Numbered from the stretch's first letter, positions 33,186-44,672 are shown. The stretch is 64,000 nucleotides of DNA from Conchocele bisecta (GCA_029237695.1 CM055279.1:57981530-58045529), one strand, 5' to 3'. The notes: a model not told the origin generated them from the letters alone. Numbers and translations: made by a program.

Positions 33186-33812
33186 TCAGTAACTATAATA
33201 CCTAGAAATGGACGCTTGTCGACAAGCGCATGTGTTTCCCCCTCCCCAGATACACACGTAGTTTGAAAAAAGAGTGTTCGAGTTATGCTCCGGAGACAAA
33301 ATCATTGCGCGGAAAAACAAAGGGAGATAACTAAAAAATTAGTGATGCAAGAGTTGTCATTCTTGCGTGACACACCTTTAGGGTCGTGGTCTATGTATGT
33401 GTGAAGTTTCATGAACATATTCCAAAGGGTGTTCGAGTTATGCTCCGGATACGAAATCAGTGCACGAAACAACAAAGGGAGATAACTAAGAAATTAACGA
33501 TGCAAGAGTTGTCATTCTTACGCGCGACACACCTTTGGGTCGTCTTCTATGCATGTGTGAAGCTTAATAAAAAATATTCCAAAGGATGTTCGAGTTATGC
33601 TCCGGACACGAAATCAGTGTATGAAACAACAAAGGGAACATAATTAAACAAAAATAATGATGCAAGAGTTGTCATTCTTGCGCGCGACACACCTTTGGGT
33701 CGTGGTCTATGCATGTGTGAGGTTTAATGAAAATATTCCAAAGGGTGTTCGAGTTATGCTCCGGACACGAAATCAGTGCATGACACAACAAAGGGAGATA
33801 AGTAAACAAGAA

Positions 33813-34410
33813 TTCCACGGAATCAAATGCCTCGCATTGTCCCGCCTTGACCTCGAGCCTGGGCCCGAAAGCAATTTTCACTGGCCCGAACATATTCTAC
33901 AATTATTGACTAGTGAGCCATAGAATATCAGATTATATTCTATGGCTCACTAGTCAATAATTGTTTTATTATATTATAATAGTCTGTATATAGCACTTAC
34001 GATATTATGCTACTAGTCAAAAATTGAAAAAGAATTTGAAAAAAAAAAATGAAAAAAAAAATGGATTTTTCTTTTTAAAAATTAAAAATAATAATGCTCA
34101 CTACTGGAGCCCAGAATTGTTTTAATAGTCCTATATTTATCTACATATCATATCTGCACAGGTCCACATATTCCCACAATATTGTCAACACAATTTACGG
34201 AAATGTAATGTAATAATTTACCTGTATAAATGACCTGTAATAAGTTAGTGGTCAGTTAATGGTCAGTCTGGACATTTGCACATGCTAGCACATGCGCAGG
34301 TGAATGGTTCTCCCAGTTACTATTGTTCAACTGGAGAAGGCTATTGTTCTCTACAGGTAAGGTGTACAGAGCACACGAGAAAATGGGTATTCATGCATTA
34401 TTGTCCAGTT
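33813..34410. mobile_element. Insertion inside the array, with a 30-bp palindrome
   Basis: The array is interrupted between the GGGAGATAAG at 33793 and the resumption near 34411. Near 33899-33964 two 30-base arms (start ACAATTATTGACTAG, end CTAGTCAATAATTGT) are perfect complements around CAGATT. A-rich tracts follow (34028-34060). It looks like a non-autonomous insertion; ends and target duplication are not resolved. Confidence 0.5.
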
Positions 34411-35078
34411 TGTAGAGTGCGCGAAACAAAAAAAGGAGATAACTAAAAAATTAGCTACGGAAGTGTTGTCATTCTTGTGCGCGACACACCTTCGGATCGT
34501 GGTATATGCATGTGTGAAGTTTCATGAAAATATTACAAAGGGTGGTCGAGTTATGCTCAATCAGTGCGCGAAACAAAAAAGGGAGATAAATAAACAAATA
34601 GCTATGCAAGAGTTGTCATTCTTGTGCACGACACACCTTCGGGTCGTGGTCTATGCAAGTGTGAAGTTTCATGAACACATTCCAGAGGGTGGTCGAGTTA
34701 TGCTCAATCAGTGCGCGAAACAAAAAAGGGAGATAACTCAAACATTAGCTATGCAAGAGTTGTCATTATTGTGCGCGACACATCTTCGGGTCGTGGTCTA
34801 TGCATGTATGAAGTTTCATGAAAATATTCCAAGGGTGGTCGAGTTATGCTCCGGACACGAAATCAGTGCGTGAAACAAAAATGGGAGATAACTCAAACAT
34901 TAGCTATGCAAGAGTTGTCATTCTTGTGCGCGACACACCTTCGGGTCTTGGTCTATGCATGTGTGAAGTTTCATGAAAATATTCCAAAGGGTGTTCGAGT
35001 TATGCTCCGGACAAGAAGTGTCTGCGGCGGACGCGGACGCGGACACGGACGCGGATGATGTTCTGTGTCAAATCCATA

Positions 35079-35107
35079 GTATCCCCCGACTTTCGTCCGG
35101 GGGATAC
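35079..35107. repeat. Perfect hairpin at the end of the array
   Basis: Ten-base arms GTATCCCCCG and CGGGGGATAC around a 9-base loop. It lies just before the truncated start of the retrotransposon at 35110. A terminal hairpin is typical of the 3' end of Helentron-like elements. Confidence 0.85.
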
Positions 35108-35109
35108 AA

Positions 35110-35250
35110 TTAACTATTGCAAATCGAATCCCAACAATATGACGTAATTATATTTACGGAGACATGGCTCGCGCAAACATCGACCGACGACGAACTACAT
35201 ATCTCTAACTTTAACACCCCTTTTCGTTCTGACAGACATGATAGACATAG
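35110..35250 (+). pseudogene. Non-LTR retrotransposon A, 5'-truncated endonuclease start
   Basis: The reading QQYDVIIFTETWLA, then FNTPFRSDRHDRH, is the N-terminal part of an APE-type endonuclease domain (FTETWL carries its catalytic Glu). It stops at 35250, where the DNA transposon begins, and continues at 39133 in the same frame. The start of the gene is missing; the hairpin-ended array abuts it. Confidence 0.8.
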
Positions 35251-35488
35251 TAGTCGAGTTGCCGGCCCTATATGAACTATACGAGACCCTGCAATGGTAA
35301 TTACTGTAAAAATAATTCATGGAAATGTGTTCTATATGGTTAGGGGAGAAAATTCAGCTTGGTTGCTACTTGTGTAATGTTGAGCAATTCTCAGAATTCA
35401 AGATGGCCGCCGCCGCCATCTTGGATTTTGACAAATTTTCAACTTTTGATCTTGATGGCCTATCCAGTCGTGTAATACCCCCTTTTAG
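35251..35488 (+). repeat. Left terminal inverted repeat of the transposon
   Basis: Matches the complement of 38937-39132 through phrases such as GACCCTGCAATG, TTCTATATGGTTA, AGCTTGGTTGCTACTTGTG and GTTGAGCAATTCTCAGAATT. A roughly 40-bp insert (about 35399-35437) carrying a GATGGCCGCCGCCGCCATC palindrome is present only in this end. Confidence 0.85.
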
Positions 35489-35859
35489 GTGTTGTAGAAG
35501 GTGGGGAGTCAATTGTTGGTGTTAACTTTCCGATATAGGGACAGTGTCAATGTAAAATCAGAGGTAGGAGGTAAAAATATTGTCACTATTCCCAGGAATG
35601 GAAGACGGAACCACAATATGAAACACAATATATAATATTACAAAGTTCAATATCTTTAGGCTTCCTGCCCATAACACAGATACGTATAAATAAAGATAAA
35701 CTTTACATTTACAGGCTTGCCTAACATTGAACATGTGGTCTAAATGACAGGCCTACTGGTGCGATCCATATACAGCATGACACAAATAGGTCACTCATTT
35801 TTGAAGGAAAACAATGAAATAACATAGTGATACTCATAGCTCTGCTTTGTTCAGTGACT

Positions 35860-36500
35860 AGATATTGAACTGTGCATGTATTAACGAATAATAAAGCAAG
35901 AACTGATCGATGGGTGACATAGTGGCATTCATATATATTGGCATGAAATAACGAACGGTATAGCAAGAACTGGCATATAGATGCCATAGTGACACTCATA
36001 GCTCTGTTCAGTGACTAGACATATATATTGGCATGAAATAACAAACGGTATAACAAGAACTGGCATATAGATGCCATAGTGCCACTCATAGCTCTGTTCA
36101 GTGACTAGACATATATATTGGCATGAAATAACAAACGGTATAACAAGAACTGGCATATAGATTCCATAGTGCCATCATAGCTCTGTTCAGTGACTGACAT
36201 ATATATTGGCATGAAATAACAAACGGTATAACAAGAACTGGCATATAGATGCCATAGTGCCACTCAAAGCTCTGCTCAGTGACTAGACATATATATTGGC
36301 ATGAAATAACAAACGGTATAACAAGAACTGGCATATAGATGCCATAATGACACTCATAGCTCTGTTCAGTGACTAGACATATATATTGGCATGAAATAAC
36401 AAACGGTATAACAAGAACTGGCATATAGATGCCATATAGTGACACTCATAGCTCTGTTCAGTGACTAGACATATACATGTGCATGGATTAACAAACAAAA
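35860..36500 (-). repeat. Tandem array, 89-90 bp unit, about seven copies
   Basis: GCATGAAATAAC recurs near 35940, 36029, 36119, 36208, 36299 and 36389, with a variant (GCATGGATTAAC) near 36480. Because the unit is about 30 codons, the minus strand reads as a repeating peptide (VIPFVISCQYIC). It lies subterminally within the transposon, upstream of the 3' end of the nuclease gene. Confidence 0.9.
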
Positions 36501-36516
36501 TGCATCTACACTACAT

Positions 36517-38393
36517 CTACACTACATCTAGCAACGCTTGAGGAGCAACTGGTGTTGTTGCGATGGCTGGTGTGATCTTCGAGCCTTCGATGTTCCACCC
36601 AAAGTGCTCAATGTCTTGAGATTCTTTAGGTGGGTCACGTTGGTACGCAGCCTCCCACAGTAGCATCTGAAGGTGAGCTCTAAGCACGTGCAGCTGCAGG
36701 TTGGCATCAGTCGGTGGCAGTTTTTTCAGTGGCGGAAGCTTCTTACGAGCACGATAGAAGCGGGCACGTGCTTCATTCATTGATGTACAACTCTGTTGTC
36801 CGTAGAGGTGTAGGAAGAAGCTGTCTGCTGTTGTCTTCAGTTTAGCATGGGTTGCGTCAGGTTGACCGAGTACTTTATCGAGGCCGGGTATATCTAGCTC
36901 TAGGAGCTTGAGCGCTGACTGCTTTCCTTTTCCAAAGGGATATGACACCGTATCGCAGCCCGACAACACGTGGACACCAAGAAGCTGGCTGCATTTTCGT
37001 GGGCCCAACCGCTCAACAGTTTTGTTGACGTCCAGGACATCACCATTACACTTTTCAAGTTGAACCCTGGAAACGATGCGTTCCCTCGATATCCAGTACA
37101 CTAGGAGAACAAAAACTTCAGTGTCGTCACTGAGGATGCGAATGGTCTGGGAGCCATCTGCCGCCGCGGTCAGCATGTAGCTGCAAAGGGTAATGTCCGC
37201 CTCCGCATGAGTCACATTCTAACTTGTTGACAAGCTGGATGTTTTGTGGAAACGTATAGCCACATAATATATTGTTCAACAGACCCTTGTTCGTGGCATT
37301 ATGAAAAATAGCTTCTCGACATGGGAGAGGGGTGTTCGGAGTCAGCCGTACTTCCTTAGCTCTTCCTCTTCTTGTCCGCTCATGGTCCTTTGCGCTATGT
37401 ACTTCTTGGTCGTACCTATCAAACAGGACGATGTTCTTACAGTCAGGAGGGTAGTGGGCCATTCGAGCTCCGATGCTGGCAGCCAAATCTCCTGCGGTGC
37501 CGGCGACTGGCCAGACGACGTGGTACAGCAATTGTCCGGCGTCAACTAGTATCACGTCTGGATCAGGTGGATTTATGACAGTGACACTCATACCCTTGAG
37601 GAGCACGGCATTGACACCCTTCCTAAGGCAGCCGTACTCATCGATCAGGGCGGGAGGGACTGGACTCAGCTCGAACTGTAAAACATCTGCTAACTCCATG
37701 CTGCGCTGCTCTACCACAACCAACAGCCGACTGAACAGTGTCTCAACGTTGTATATGGCCTTTCCCTTGACGGTGACTGTCCTCTTGAGCACCTCCATGG
37801 TTTTTACCTTTCTCTATATGGTTGTGTGGAAGTCACTGCTTTGCCAAGCTGAGAGCTGTTCGCTCTGCTGGCTCACTTCCGATAGCCAGTGCAGCCAGTA
37901 TATTTCTCCAGCTCTGATGCGGTGTTCCTCCGATCGGTCTCGTCCAGTCTCCTTCTTCCCTCTCCTTCCTCCTTGATGTATGTCTGTTCACCAAACTGAT
38001 CGGCTGGCACCGGGTTCCGCCGTCCGTGTGTCGACAGACATGGGCGCCTGCTAGTAGGTCATCTTTGGCATGCTTGGGAAGGTGCTCCATCTGTCGTACA
38101 TACCAGGTCAGGTAGCGGGCATAATTGTGGTGACCTGTGGCGAAGAAATACGGTAGCATCGCATTGAGACAGTGCTGTTGGAGAAGAAAGTCACCATTCC
38201 GCTCTCCGCGCAGGAACATCAGCGCCAGCAGTGTAGGTTTCACGAGACAGTCTACCCATAGCCTCCCGGTCGGAGTTATTATTAATAACCACGGAAGCAC
38301 ATGAGACAGAAATATATCGTCTGCAATGTTGCTATTTTGATATAAACGCAACCTGAGCAGAACAATGTGATTAATAATAACAATTCTCATCAT
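36517..38393 (-). pseudogene. FEN/XPG-like nuclease gene inside the transposon, frameshifted
   Basis: Three minus-strand segments. 38393-37833 has MLPYFFATGHHNYARYL, a helical N-terminal region typical of this family. 37798-37127 has VETLFSRLLVVVEQR, FELSPVPPALIDEYGCLRKG, VILVDAGQLLYHV and IVLFDRYDQEVHSAKDHERT. 37215-36517 has THAEADITLC, LSDDTEVFVLL, LSGCDTVSYPFGKGKQSALK, LPPTDANLQLHVLRAHLQML and HFGWN. The VDAG, FDRYD, EAD, DDTE and GCDT...GKGK series matches FEN/XPG nucleases, with DDTE where the other copy has DDTD. A frameshift lies near 37212 and a frame break between 37833 and 37798. The reading ends after QALLDVV; the CXC tail of the relative at 20621-21757 is missing. Confidence 0.75.
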
Positions 38394-38458
38394 GATGTCT
38401 TATTTCTCTGTAATAAATACGCCGCCTGACCCACAGAAACCGGGGTAGATACTTGTTG

Positions 38459-38486
38459 ATGTTGTTGTTGTTGTTGTTGTTGTTGT
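38459..38486. repeat. TTG microsatellite
   Basis: About nine TTG/GTT repeats, upstream of the nuclease gene within the transposon. Confidence 0.9.
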
Positions 38487-38936
38487 CATCTTCGTCTAAT
38501 CGTCCATCGTGAATACCTGTGTATGGTGGCTTATACGGACAATCAGTAACGTATATACACACATATAATTCATGATCATAAATCATGTATATTATAAGCA
38601 TGCCGATCTACCGTGAAAATGAAGACATATGTGACCTCAAACGACTGTAAACTGTGTGGGTGATGTAAATGTATGTATGTATACTTTTATATTCATTGAA
38701 TAGTTGTTTATTGTGATATTGATATAAAAACATCAACTAGTGTTAGTATGCGTTTCGTAAGTACACAGATGTGTATTATACACGGCTAAGTGAGCTACAA
38801 CATATGTATGAAGACACACATTGTAATATATGCATTTAAATTGAAATAAAGTGGGTGGGGTAATTAAATATGCAAATATATATATGCCTAATGGCACTGA
38901 ATCAACGACATATCATCAAAAATAGATTCCCCACTC

Positions 38937-39132
38937 ATGAAAACCCATGAAAAGTTGTATTACAAGACTATCTAGGCCATCGAGATCAAACGTTGAAAAT
39001 TCTGAGAATTGCTCAACATTGCACAAGTAGCAACCAAGCTAATTTTGCTCACATAACCATATAGAACAAATTTCCATGAACAAAGTTTACAGTAATTAAC
39101 ATTGCAGGGTCAACATTTTGGCAACTAGACTA
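38937..39132 (-). repeat. Right terminal inverted repeat of the transposon
   Basis: Complement of the left end; see 35251-35488. The 40-bp palindrome-bearing insert is absent here, so it arose after the repeats were alike. Confidence 0.85.
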
Positions 39133-41735
39133 TAGGGGTGGGGTAGCAATATACGTAAAAGAAGGTATCCAGGCATCACGGCGTCGAGATTTGGAAGTTA
39201 ATAGTATTTAATCTGTCTGGATTGAATTACATACACAACGAAAAAAGTTATTAATCGGCGGCATATATAGACCACCAGATAACAATCAATGGGCATTACT
39301 GGAGGAAAGCATTGACCGAGCATTTTATCAAGTATGTGACAATGTTATTGTTGCTGGTGACTTCAATATAAATGTACATAATTCAAATGCCAATAAACTA
39401 AGCCGTATTATTACTTCCTATAACGAAGAACAATACATGTATACACCCACTCATTTCACAGAAACTTCGTGTTCACTCATTGATCTTATATTCGTTAAAG
39501 AAACGAGGCACATTATCACAAGTTTTGTGGCAGATCCATTTATTCCTGATCTGATTAGATTCCATTGCCCGGTTGTAGCTGTACTCAAATTTAAAAAATC
39601 GATAACAACTGCATATCAAAGAAAAATATGGCTTTACGATCGTGGTAATTATGATGATTTTAGAGAAAAGTTAAACGCTGTAAACTGGTAAGATCTTCTT
39701 AATAAAGACGAGCTAGATAATGTGGCTGAATCAGTAGCGAACGCCATCATTAATGCAGCCTCCGAAACAATACCAAACAAATTAGTTACAATGAGACCAA
39801 ATGATATTCCCTGGTTCAATATCAATATTAGAAAATTAATAAGGAAACGAACTAGAGCTCACAAAAAAGCGAAACTTCACAATACGGAACCGCATGGTCC
39901 AACTTTCGAAAACTGAGAAACGAAGTAACTAAGCTAATCCGAAAATGTAAACAAGTATACGAACATAAAATTATCGAGAGAGTCAATGATTCAAGCAAAC
40001 AGTTAAAGTCTAAAAGTATCTCGACAACAATCCCTACACGGATTGATAATGGCGTTGAGGCATCAACAGGTGATAGCAAAGCAGACGTATTGAATACATT
40101 TTCCACTAAGCGATCGATGACAGTGACCACATATTACCTCCCACTCCAGCTCCAACACATTACAACTTATCGACAATTACAATTTCTAAGCGGCCCAGAT
40201 CTGATCAGCCCACGACTCTTATGCGAAGGTGCTCGAGAGCTTTCTATCCCACTATCTGATTACTTCAACAAGCTAATACATAGATCTTTCTTTCCAGCAC
40301 CATGGAAACTAGCCAACGTCACCCCAATCTTTAAACAGTCAGACCCGTCTAGCCCACAGAATTACAAACCGATATCTCTCCTCAGCTGTATAGGCAAGCT
40401 TATGGAACGATGCGTTCATAAATACGTATACAATGTTGTAACTACTAATAAGAAACTGACATCGTTCCAGTCTGGGTTTATTAAGGGAGACTCTACAGTA
40501 AATCAACTGGCATATATATATAATGATATATGTAAAGCATTGGACGAAGGACAGGAAGTTCGTGCGATCTTTTGCGACATATCTAAGGCTTTCGATAGAG
40601 TGTGGTATAAAGGGCTTTTATTCAAACTCTCATCTGTTGGTATCAATGGTCCCCTGTTAGAGTGGTTTTCTTCCTACTTGTCTCTGAGACACAATCGAGT
40701 AGTATACGGCAACACATCATCTCGATGGACATCTATAAATTCAAAGACGGAGACCATGGTTTTCTCTAGGAAACAAAATAAACCACATCAACCCAATCTC
40801 ATAATGAACGGTCAAACTCTGAATAAATGTAACGAACACCAACACCTGGGACTAAATTTTTCAGACGACGGTAAGTGGAGTCAACACTTATCTTCATACA
40901 CAAACAAAGCTTGGCATGCTACGATCATTTAAAATCTTACTAAACAGATCGGCTATAGAACGTATGTATATTTCACTAATTCGCCCATTTCTTGAATACG
41001 TAGATGTTGTTTGAAGTAACTGTACGCTTGATCTAAAGAACCAGCTCGAGGCTGTGCAAATTGAAGCTGTTCGTATCGTATGCGGAGCCACAAAGCTATG
41101 TAATATTGAAAAGCTCTATCAGGACCTTAAATTGGAAACACTTGATAGCAGGAGAATTATTACTATTATACAAAATGAAAAACCACATTTCGCCACAATA
41201 TCTCAATGATCTAATCCCACAGCAAACCCAATATAGCTACAATCTCAGAAATGCTTCAGACATACCACTAATACCATGCCGTACTCAACTTTACAGAAAT
41301 TATTTTCTTCCATCAACGATTAGAGACTGGAACAAACTAGCAGAACATGTTAGAAATGCCCCAACAACAATGTCCTTTAAGGCAGGTTTGAAGAAACATA
41401 CCTCAAAGCCATCACCATTATTTAATGTTGGTTCAAGAAAGAGCCAAATACTTCATGCACGCATTCGTCTTTCATGCAGCTCTTTGAATTGTGATCTTCA
41501 TCGTAGATCCATAGTCGATACACCTAACTGCACATGTGGTGCCACAGAAACAACCAGTCATTTCCTCCTTTATTGCACCAAGTACCAGCACATAAGACAA
41601 CTATACCTTGTCAACCTTCCGTGTCCTCCGATTGTCGATAGCCTCTTATACGACAACGAACGCTTAACCTTCGAAGAGAACAAACACATGTGTACACAGG
41701 TCTATAAATACTTGCTCGCATCAGGAAGATTCTAA
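39133..41735 (+). pseudogene. Non-LTR retrotransposon A: endonuclease and reverse transcriptase, decayed
   Basis: Continues the endonuclease from 35250: GGVAIYVKEG, LIGGIYRPPDNN, VAGDFNINVH and SLIDLIFV, all typical of APE-type endonucleases. Stops or frame breaks occur near 39210, 39690 and 39915. The reverse transcriptase (40090-40932) shows PAPWKLANVTPIFKQ, NYKPISLLSCIGKLMER, QSGFIKGDSTVNQL and CDISKAFDRVWYKGLLFKL. The catalytic FADD/YADD block is absent: the reading passes from WTSIN straight to SKTETMVFSRK near 40738. The C-terminal region (41061-41735) has RDWNKLAEHV, QILHARIRLSCSSLN and the knuckle CTCGATETTSHFLLYC, ending at TAA. It is jockey/CR1-like in style; the clade is not assigned. 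Confidence 0.85.
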
Positions 41736-43499
41736 TCACTCAAATATTTGAAAAGATATCATACTTTAGAGTTACGTCACCTAGATAGTATAGTGCCAAG
41801 TTCTAAATCTGCTGTGCTTCATGTATACGACGGATGGGGACGGTCCAGGGGCGGGGCTGACGTGAATACATTCACAAATAAACATGACAAGGTCGCGATC
41901 TACCGTAATGTAAAATAAAGTACTTATATCAAAGAAAAATGTAGTTTTTGGACCATGGTCAGTCTCATCCACGCAAGTTTCCACACTAATTTGTTTACAT
42001 CTTTGAACAGTGAGCTTTTTGTTCATACAACAGTACTGTACTTAGAGAAATAGAACTAAAATTCATCAACAGTAGCAGCAGTGTGCGGCTTGCCATGATC
42101 CCCAATTCACATTTATAATATCGTGCACCGTGTAACAAACGGCTCATACGCTCTAACTCGGCGGATCATCATACCTGCAAATATAATATTTTAAACTAAT
42201 CAGTACCCCGCATGACTCATTTTGAATAAGTATAACGAGTCATATCAGGAAAGCTCAATATAGCCGCTCTTGTCATGGTGTACCGCTGATTTTTCCTAGA
42301 AGCATTATTTGGTTAGTCAACATTTAAATGAAAAGTCATGCAGAGCATGATGTTATTAGCCGATCAAATGAGGGTTCAATATATGTCCACATGTTAGTAC
42401 TTACGGAATCTCAGGGAAAAGTGAGAGAAATGTTGATTTCCTCCCCAACCAAATTCTCCGAGTTATATTTAATAAGTTACTATGGATTTGCCATTTACTT
42501 GGCGGCCATTTTGAGTTTTCTGACAATGGAGTATATTAACTGCAATATTATTCCAGTTGAAAGAATTAACCTTTGAATATAGGTGAAGGCGCTTAGCATT
42601 ACACAAATATGTAGCAAGTCAATCGAAATCTCATAAATACCCGATTTTTGGCGATCTCGCACGTCTTAAGCATGTTAATTACAGTGACAGCACGGGTGTC
42701 AAACATTAAAATTGAGTGGGTGGCTGCAGGGCTTCAGATAAGGAATTAGTAATTGAGTATTGTTATTCCATCAGTTCTGAAGTAATTGGATATTTCAAAA
42801 TTTTAATTGGGTAAAATTAAATCACACTACTGTTTACACATCAACAGACAGCAATTATTGAATAGTTTGTTTCGAAATCAAAACATATCTTTGCATTTCA
42901 TTAGAATTGTCTCCTTGGATGTGTTTTCATGGAAAAATAAGAAAAATATGATATATTGCATGTGGTCTGTTTATTGTTTTCTGCAGCATGATAAAGGTAC
43001 CACAATTCTTCTCATTGCTTTTTGATACTCACTACTTCTGATTTCAATTGTTTTTTTTGGCAATTTTAATTGGGTATTTACGCAAATACGCAGCTTATCT
43101 GGAGCTCCGGGTGAGGTTCACACACAATATAATGATTACACCACCTTACATTGTCTGACCAGCTGACAAGCAGAACTATCGGATTATTTATAATATCAAA
43201 GACTTACCATTGACAAAATGAGCCGAATACACCCGAACATTTTGGATATTCTTGTGCCCAAATTCTTGTCCAATTCTAGGCAGCCATTCATGTCTCCGAT
43301 CCGAATTCAGTTTCTCGCATTCCACACCTTGATTTGTGATTACTGCAGGCAATCTATACTATTCAAGTGTCCTTTCGCGATCTTTACGATGACTACATCC
43401 GTATATAGAACACTTCACAACCATTATGAGTCTAACTAACTGAATTTAGGTCAAACTTCGACGTGTTTTGTTTTGTGTATCGAGATATTGGAACTATTG
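41736..43499. other. 3' flank of retrotransposon A and intergenic sequence
   Basis: The first few hundred bases may be the element's 3' untranslated region; no clear A-tail is visible. A GGCGGCCATTTTGAG motif lies at 42501. Small open frames (42328-42576, 42807-43025, 43218-43439) lack domains. Confidence 0.45.
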
Positions 43500-43620
43500 C
43501 GCAATAACACGCGGCCTCCAACATGGCGGAGCTTCCGGTTTGTGACGTCAAAACGTTTGTTTATAGCCAAATTTCAAACCGCCGAACTCTTGTAGTTAAA
43601 ACGTTTATTTATAGCCAAAT
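43500..43620. repeat. Short tandem duplication
   Basis: AAAACGTTT(G/A)TTTATAGCCAAAT occurs twice, about 50 bp apart (near 43551 and 43600). It includes a TGACGTCA site near 43544. Confidence 0.65.
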
Positions 43621-43800
43621 TGTGTTATTTCGCTATATTTAAAGTTTTAAACAGAGATAATGGCCAAAAATGAAAAAAATATCCGGTTGATGCAATTTGG
43701 AAGTGATACAGCAAATTTCGCGTTTGTAGATTACCGAATATAGGAGAAAAGGGTGGTGACAAACTTTTTCACAAACCAATGGATAACCAATATATAGCCG
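43605..43800 (+). repeat. Dispersed repeat shared with 56548-56750
   Basis: TATATTTAAAGTTTTAAAC, GCAATTTGGAAGTGATACAG, GTAGATTACCGAATA and GACAAACTTTTTCA match in the same order and strand at 56565-56705, roughly 90% alike by eye. Confidence 0.8.
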
Positions 43801-43984
43801 ATCTATTAACAATGTATTATGCTACTTTATTTCACCAATATGTTCCTTAGTCAATTTCATTGAAAGTGTCCAGGAGAAGAATTCACATAAGCGCCGTAAA
43901 ATATTGTTTTCTAATCCTGTTTCAAACTGTATGTATTACATGTATTTATATCACATATCTCTCTTGAAATAAATACTGTTTAAA

Positions 43985-44672
43985 CCAATACTTAACTATG
44001 ACACCGCTAGAGTAACAATAACAACTTTTTATTTTAGGTCCACCACCACCAAAGAGTTGGTAGAGGTTAGACCACACCAAATGGTTTTACTATATAATTT
44101 AACGGAATGCCATCCGATAAGGCCATTCTCTCATACTTTCACTATTCGTATGGATGCTGTGGGACCTACTTGTACATGAACTGCAGCCAGTCTGTACTAG
44201 TTCTGCATGAATCAAACAATAGGTTCACATACTCCTTACACTTACTCCTCAGAAAGAAAAATCCAATCTCGTCATATCCCCCAGTATTGTTTACATTTTT
44301 GGCCACTGAAACTCTGTTTACATCACGTGACCAACAGGTTCAGTGTTTTCTTTTAAATGCTACAAATATGCTGAAAACTGGTGTCAAAAGCACACCAAAA
44401 TGTACCTGGGTAGTAATGGATCAAGATTTGCAAGCAAACTGTGTCTGTGACATCAACACGCCAAACTATTGCAAATATCTCACCGTTGATCACGTTTCAT
44501 ATGTTTTGGCAGTAATAGATCGTTCACACAAACAGAAAGTATGTATCCTGTGTAATCCTGCATCTCAAATGGTAGTATATATATCGAACCAAAAATGGTA
44601 ATACATATATTAGACAAGTTCACAATATTTATCAACATCAGAAAGTTTGACAGGAAGCCGCCATTGAAATAG
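43985..44672 (+). repeat. RepA copy 4 (fullest)
   Basis: Runs from TTAACTATGACACCGC through TCCACCACCACCAAAG to TTGACAGGAAGCCGCCATT. It includes a 164-codon open frame (44107-44601) whose last 60 codons (MDQDLQANC...KVCILCNP) are also open in copy 3. Differences between the copies change amino acids freely, so there is no sign of selection on a protein. It is a non-autonomous element or duplicated gene fragment. A pyrimidine-rich TTTTTATTTTAG sits near 44023, which could be mistaken for an acceptor splice site. Confidence 0.75.

Larger units (their letters stand above)
33260..35107 (+). repeat. Tandem array of 147-156 bp units with flanking microsatellite and terminal hairpin
   Basis: About eight units begin with GGGAGATAAC (near 33322, 33478, 33632, 33793, 34433, 34581, 34727, 34883). 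Each carries ATGCAAGAGTTGTCATTCTT, a CGACACACCTT segment and TCGAGTTATGCTC. Several right-hand units are 147 or 156 bp apart, both multiples of three, so open frames run through adjacent units; this is not evidence of a protein. After the last unit come a (GGACGC)n-like run (35027-35056) and a perfect hairpin (35079-35107). The order array, microsatellite, hairpin resembles Helentron/HINE or bivalve pearl-type elements (inference). Confidence 0.85.
35251..39132 (-). mobile_element. DNA transposon with long TIRs carrying a FEN/XPG-like nuclease gene
   Basis: The left end starts TAGTCGAGTTGCC and the complement of the right end starts TAGTCTAGTTGCC. Inverted similarity continues for about 195-240 bp at each end. 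TAG stands on both sides (35248-35250 and 39133-39135). Joining the flanks through a single TAG restores the retrotransposon frame at R-H-R-G-G-V, which fixes the ends and the 3-bp duplication. Inside are a 90-bp tandem array (35860-36500) and a decayed nuclease gene (36517-38393, minus). No DDE transposase is seen. Academ-superfamily transposons are reported to carry an XPG-type nuclease and to make 3-4 bp duplications, so an Academ relative is the leading guess; a new group is possible. Confidence 0.8.

Noticed and set aside
35929..36445. Repeating peptide (VIPFVISCQYIC) as a repeat protein
   Set aside because: It simply follows the 90-bp tandem array inside the transposon; no start, signal or relative is evident.
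44107..44601. 164-codon frame in RepA as a host gene
   Set aside because: It is repeated in several orientations in the window, with changes that alter amino acids freely.
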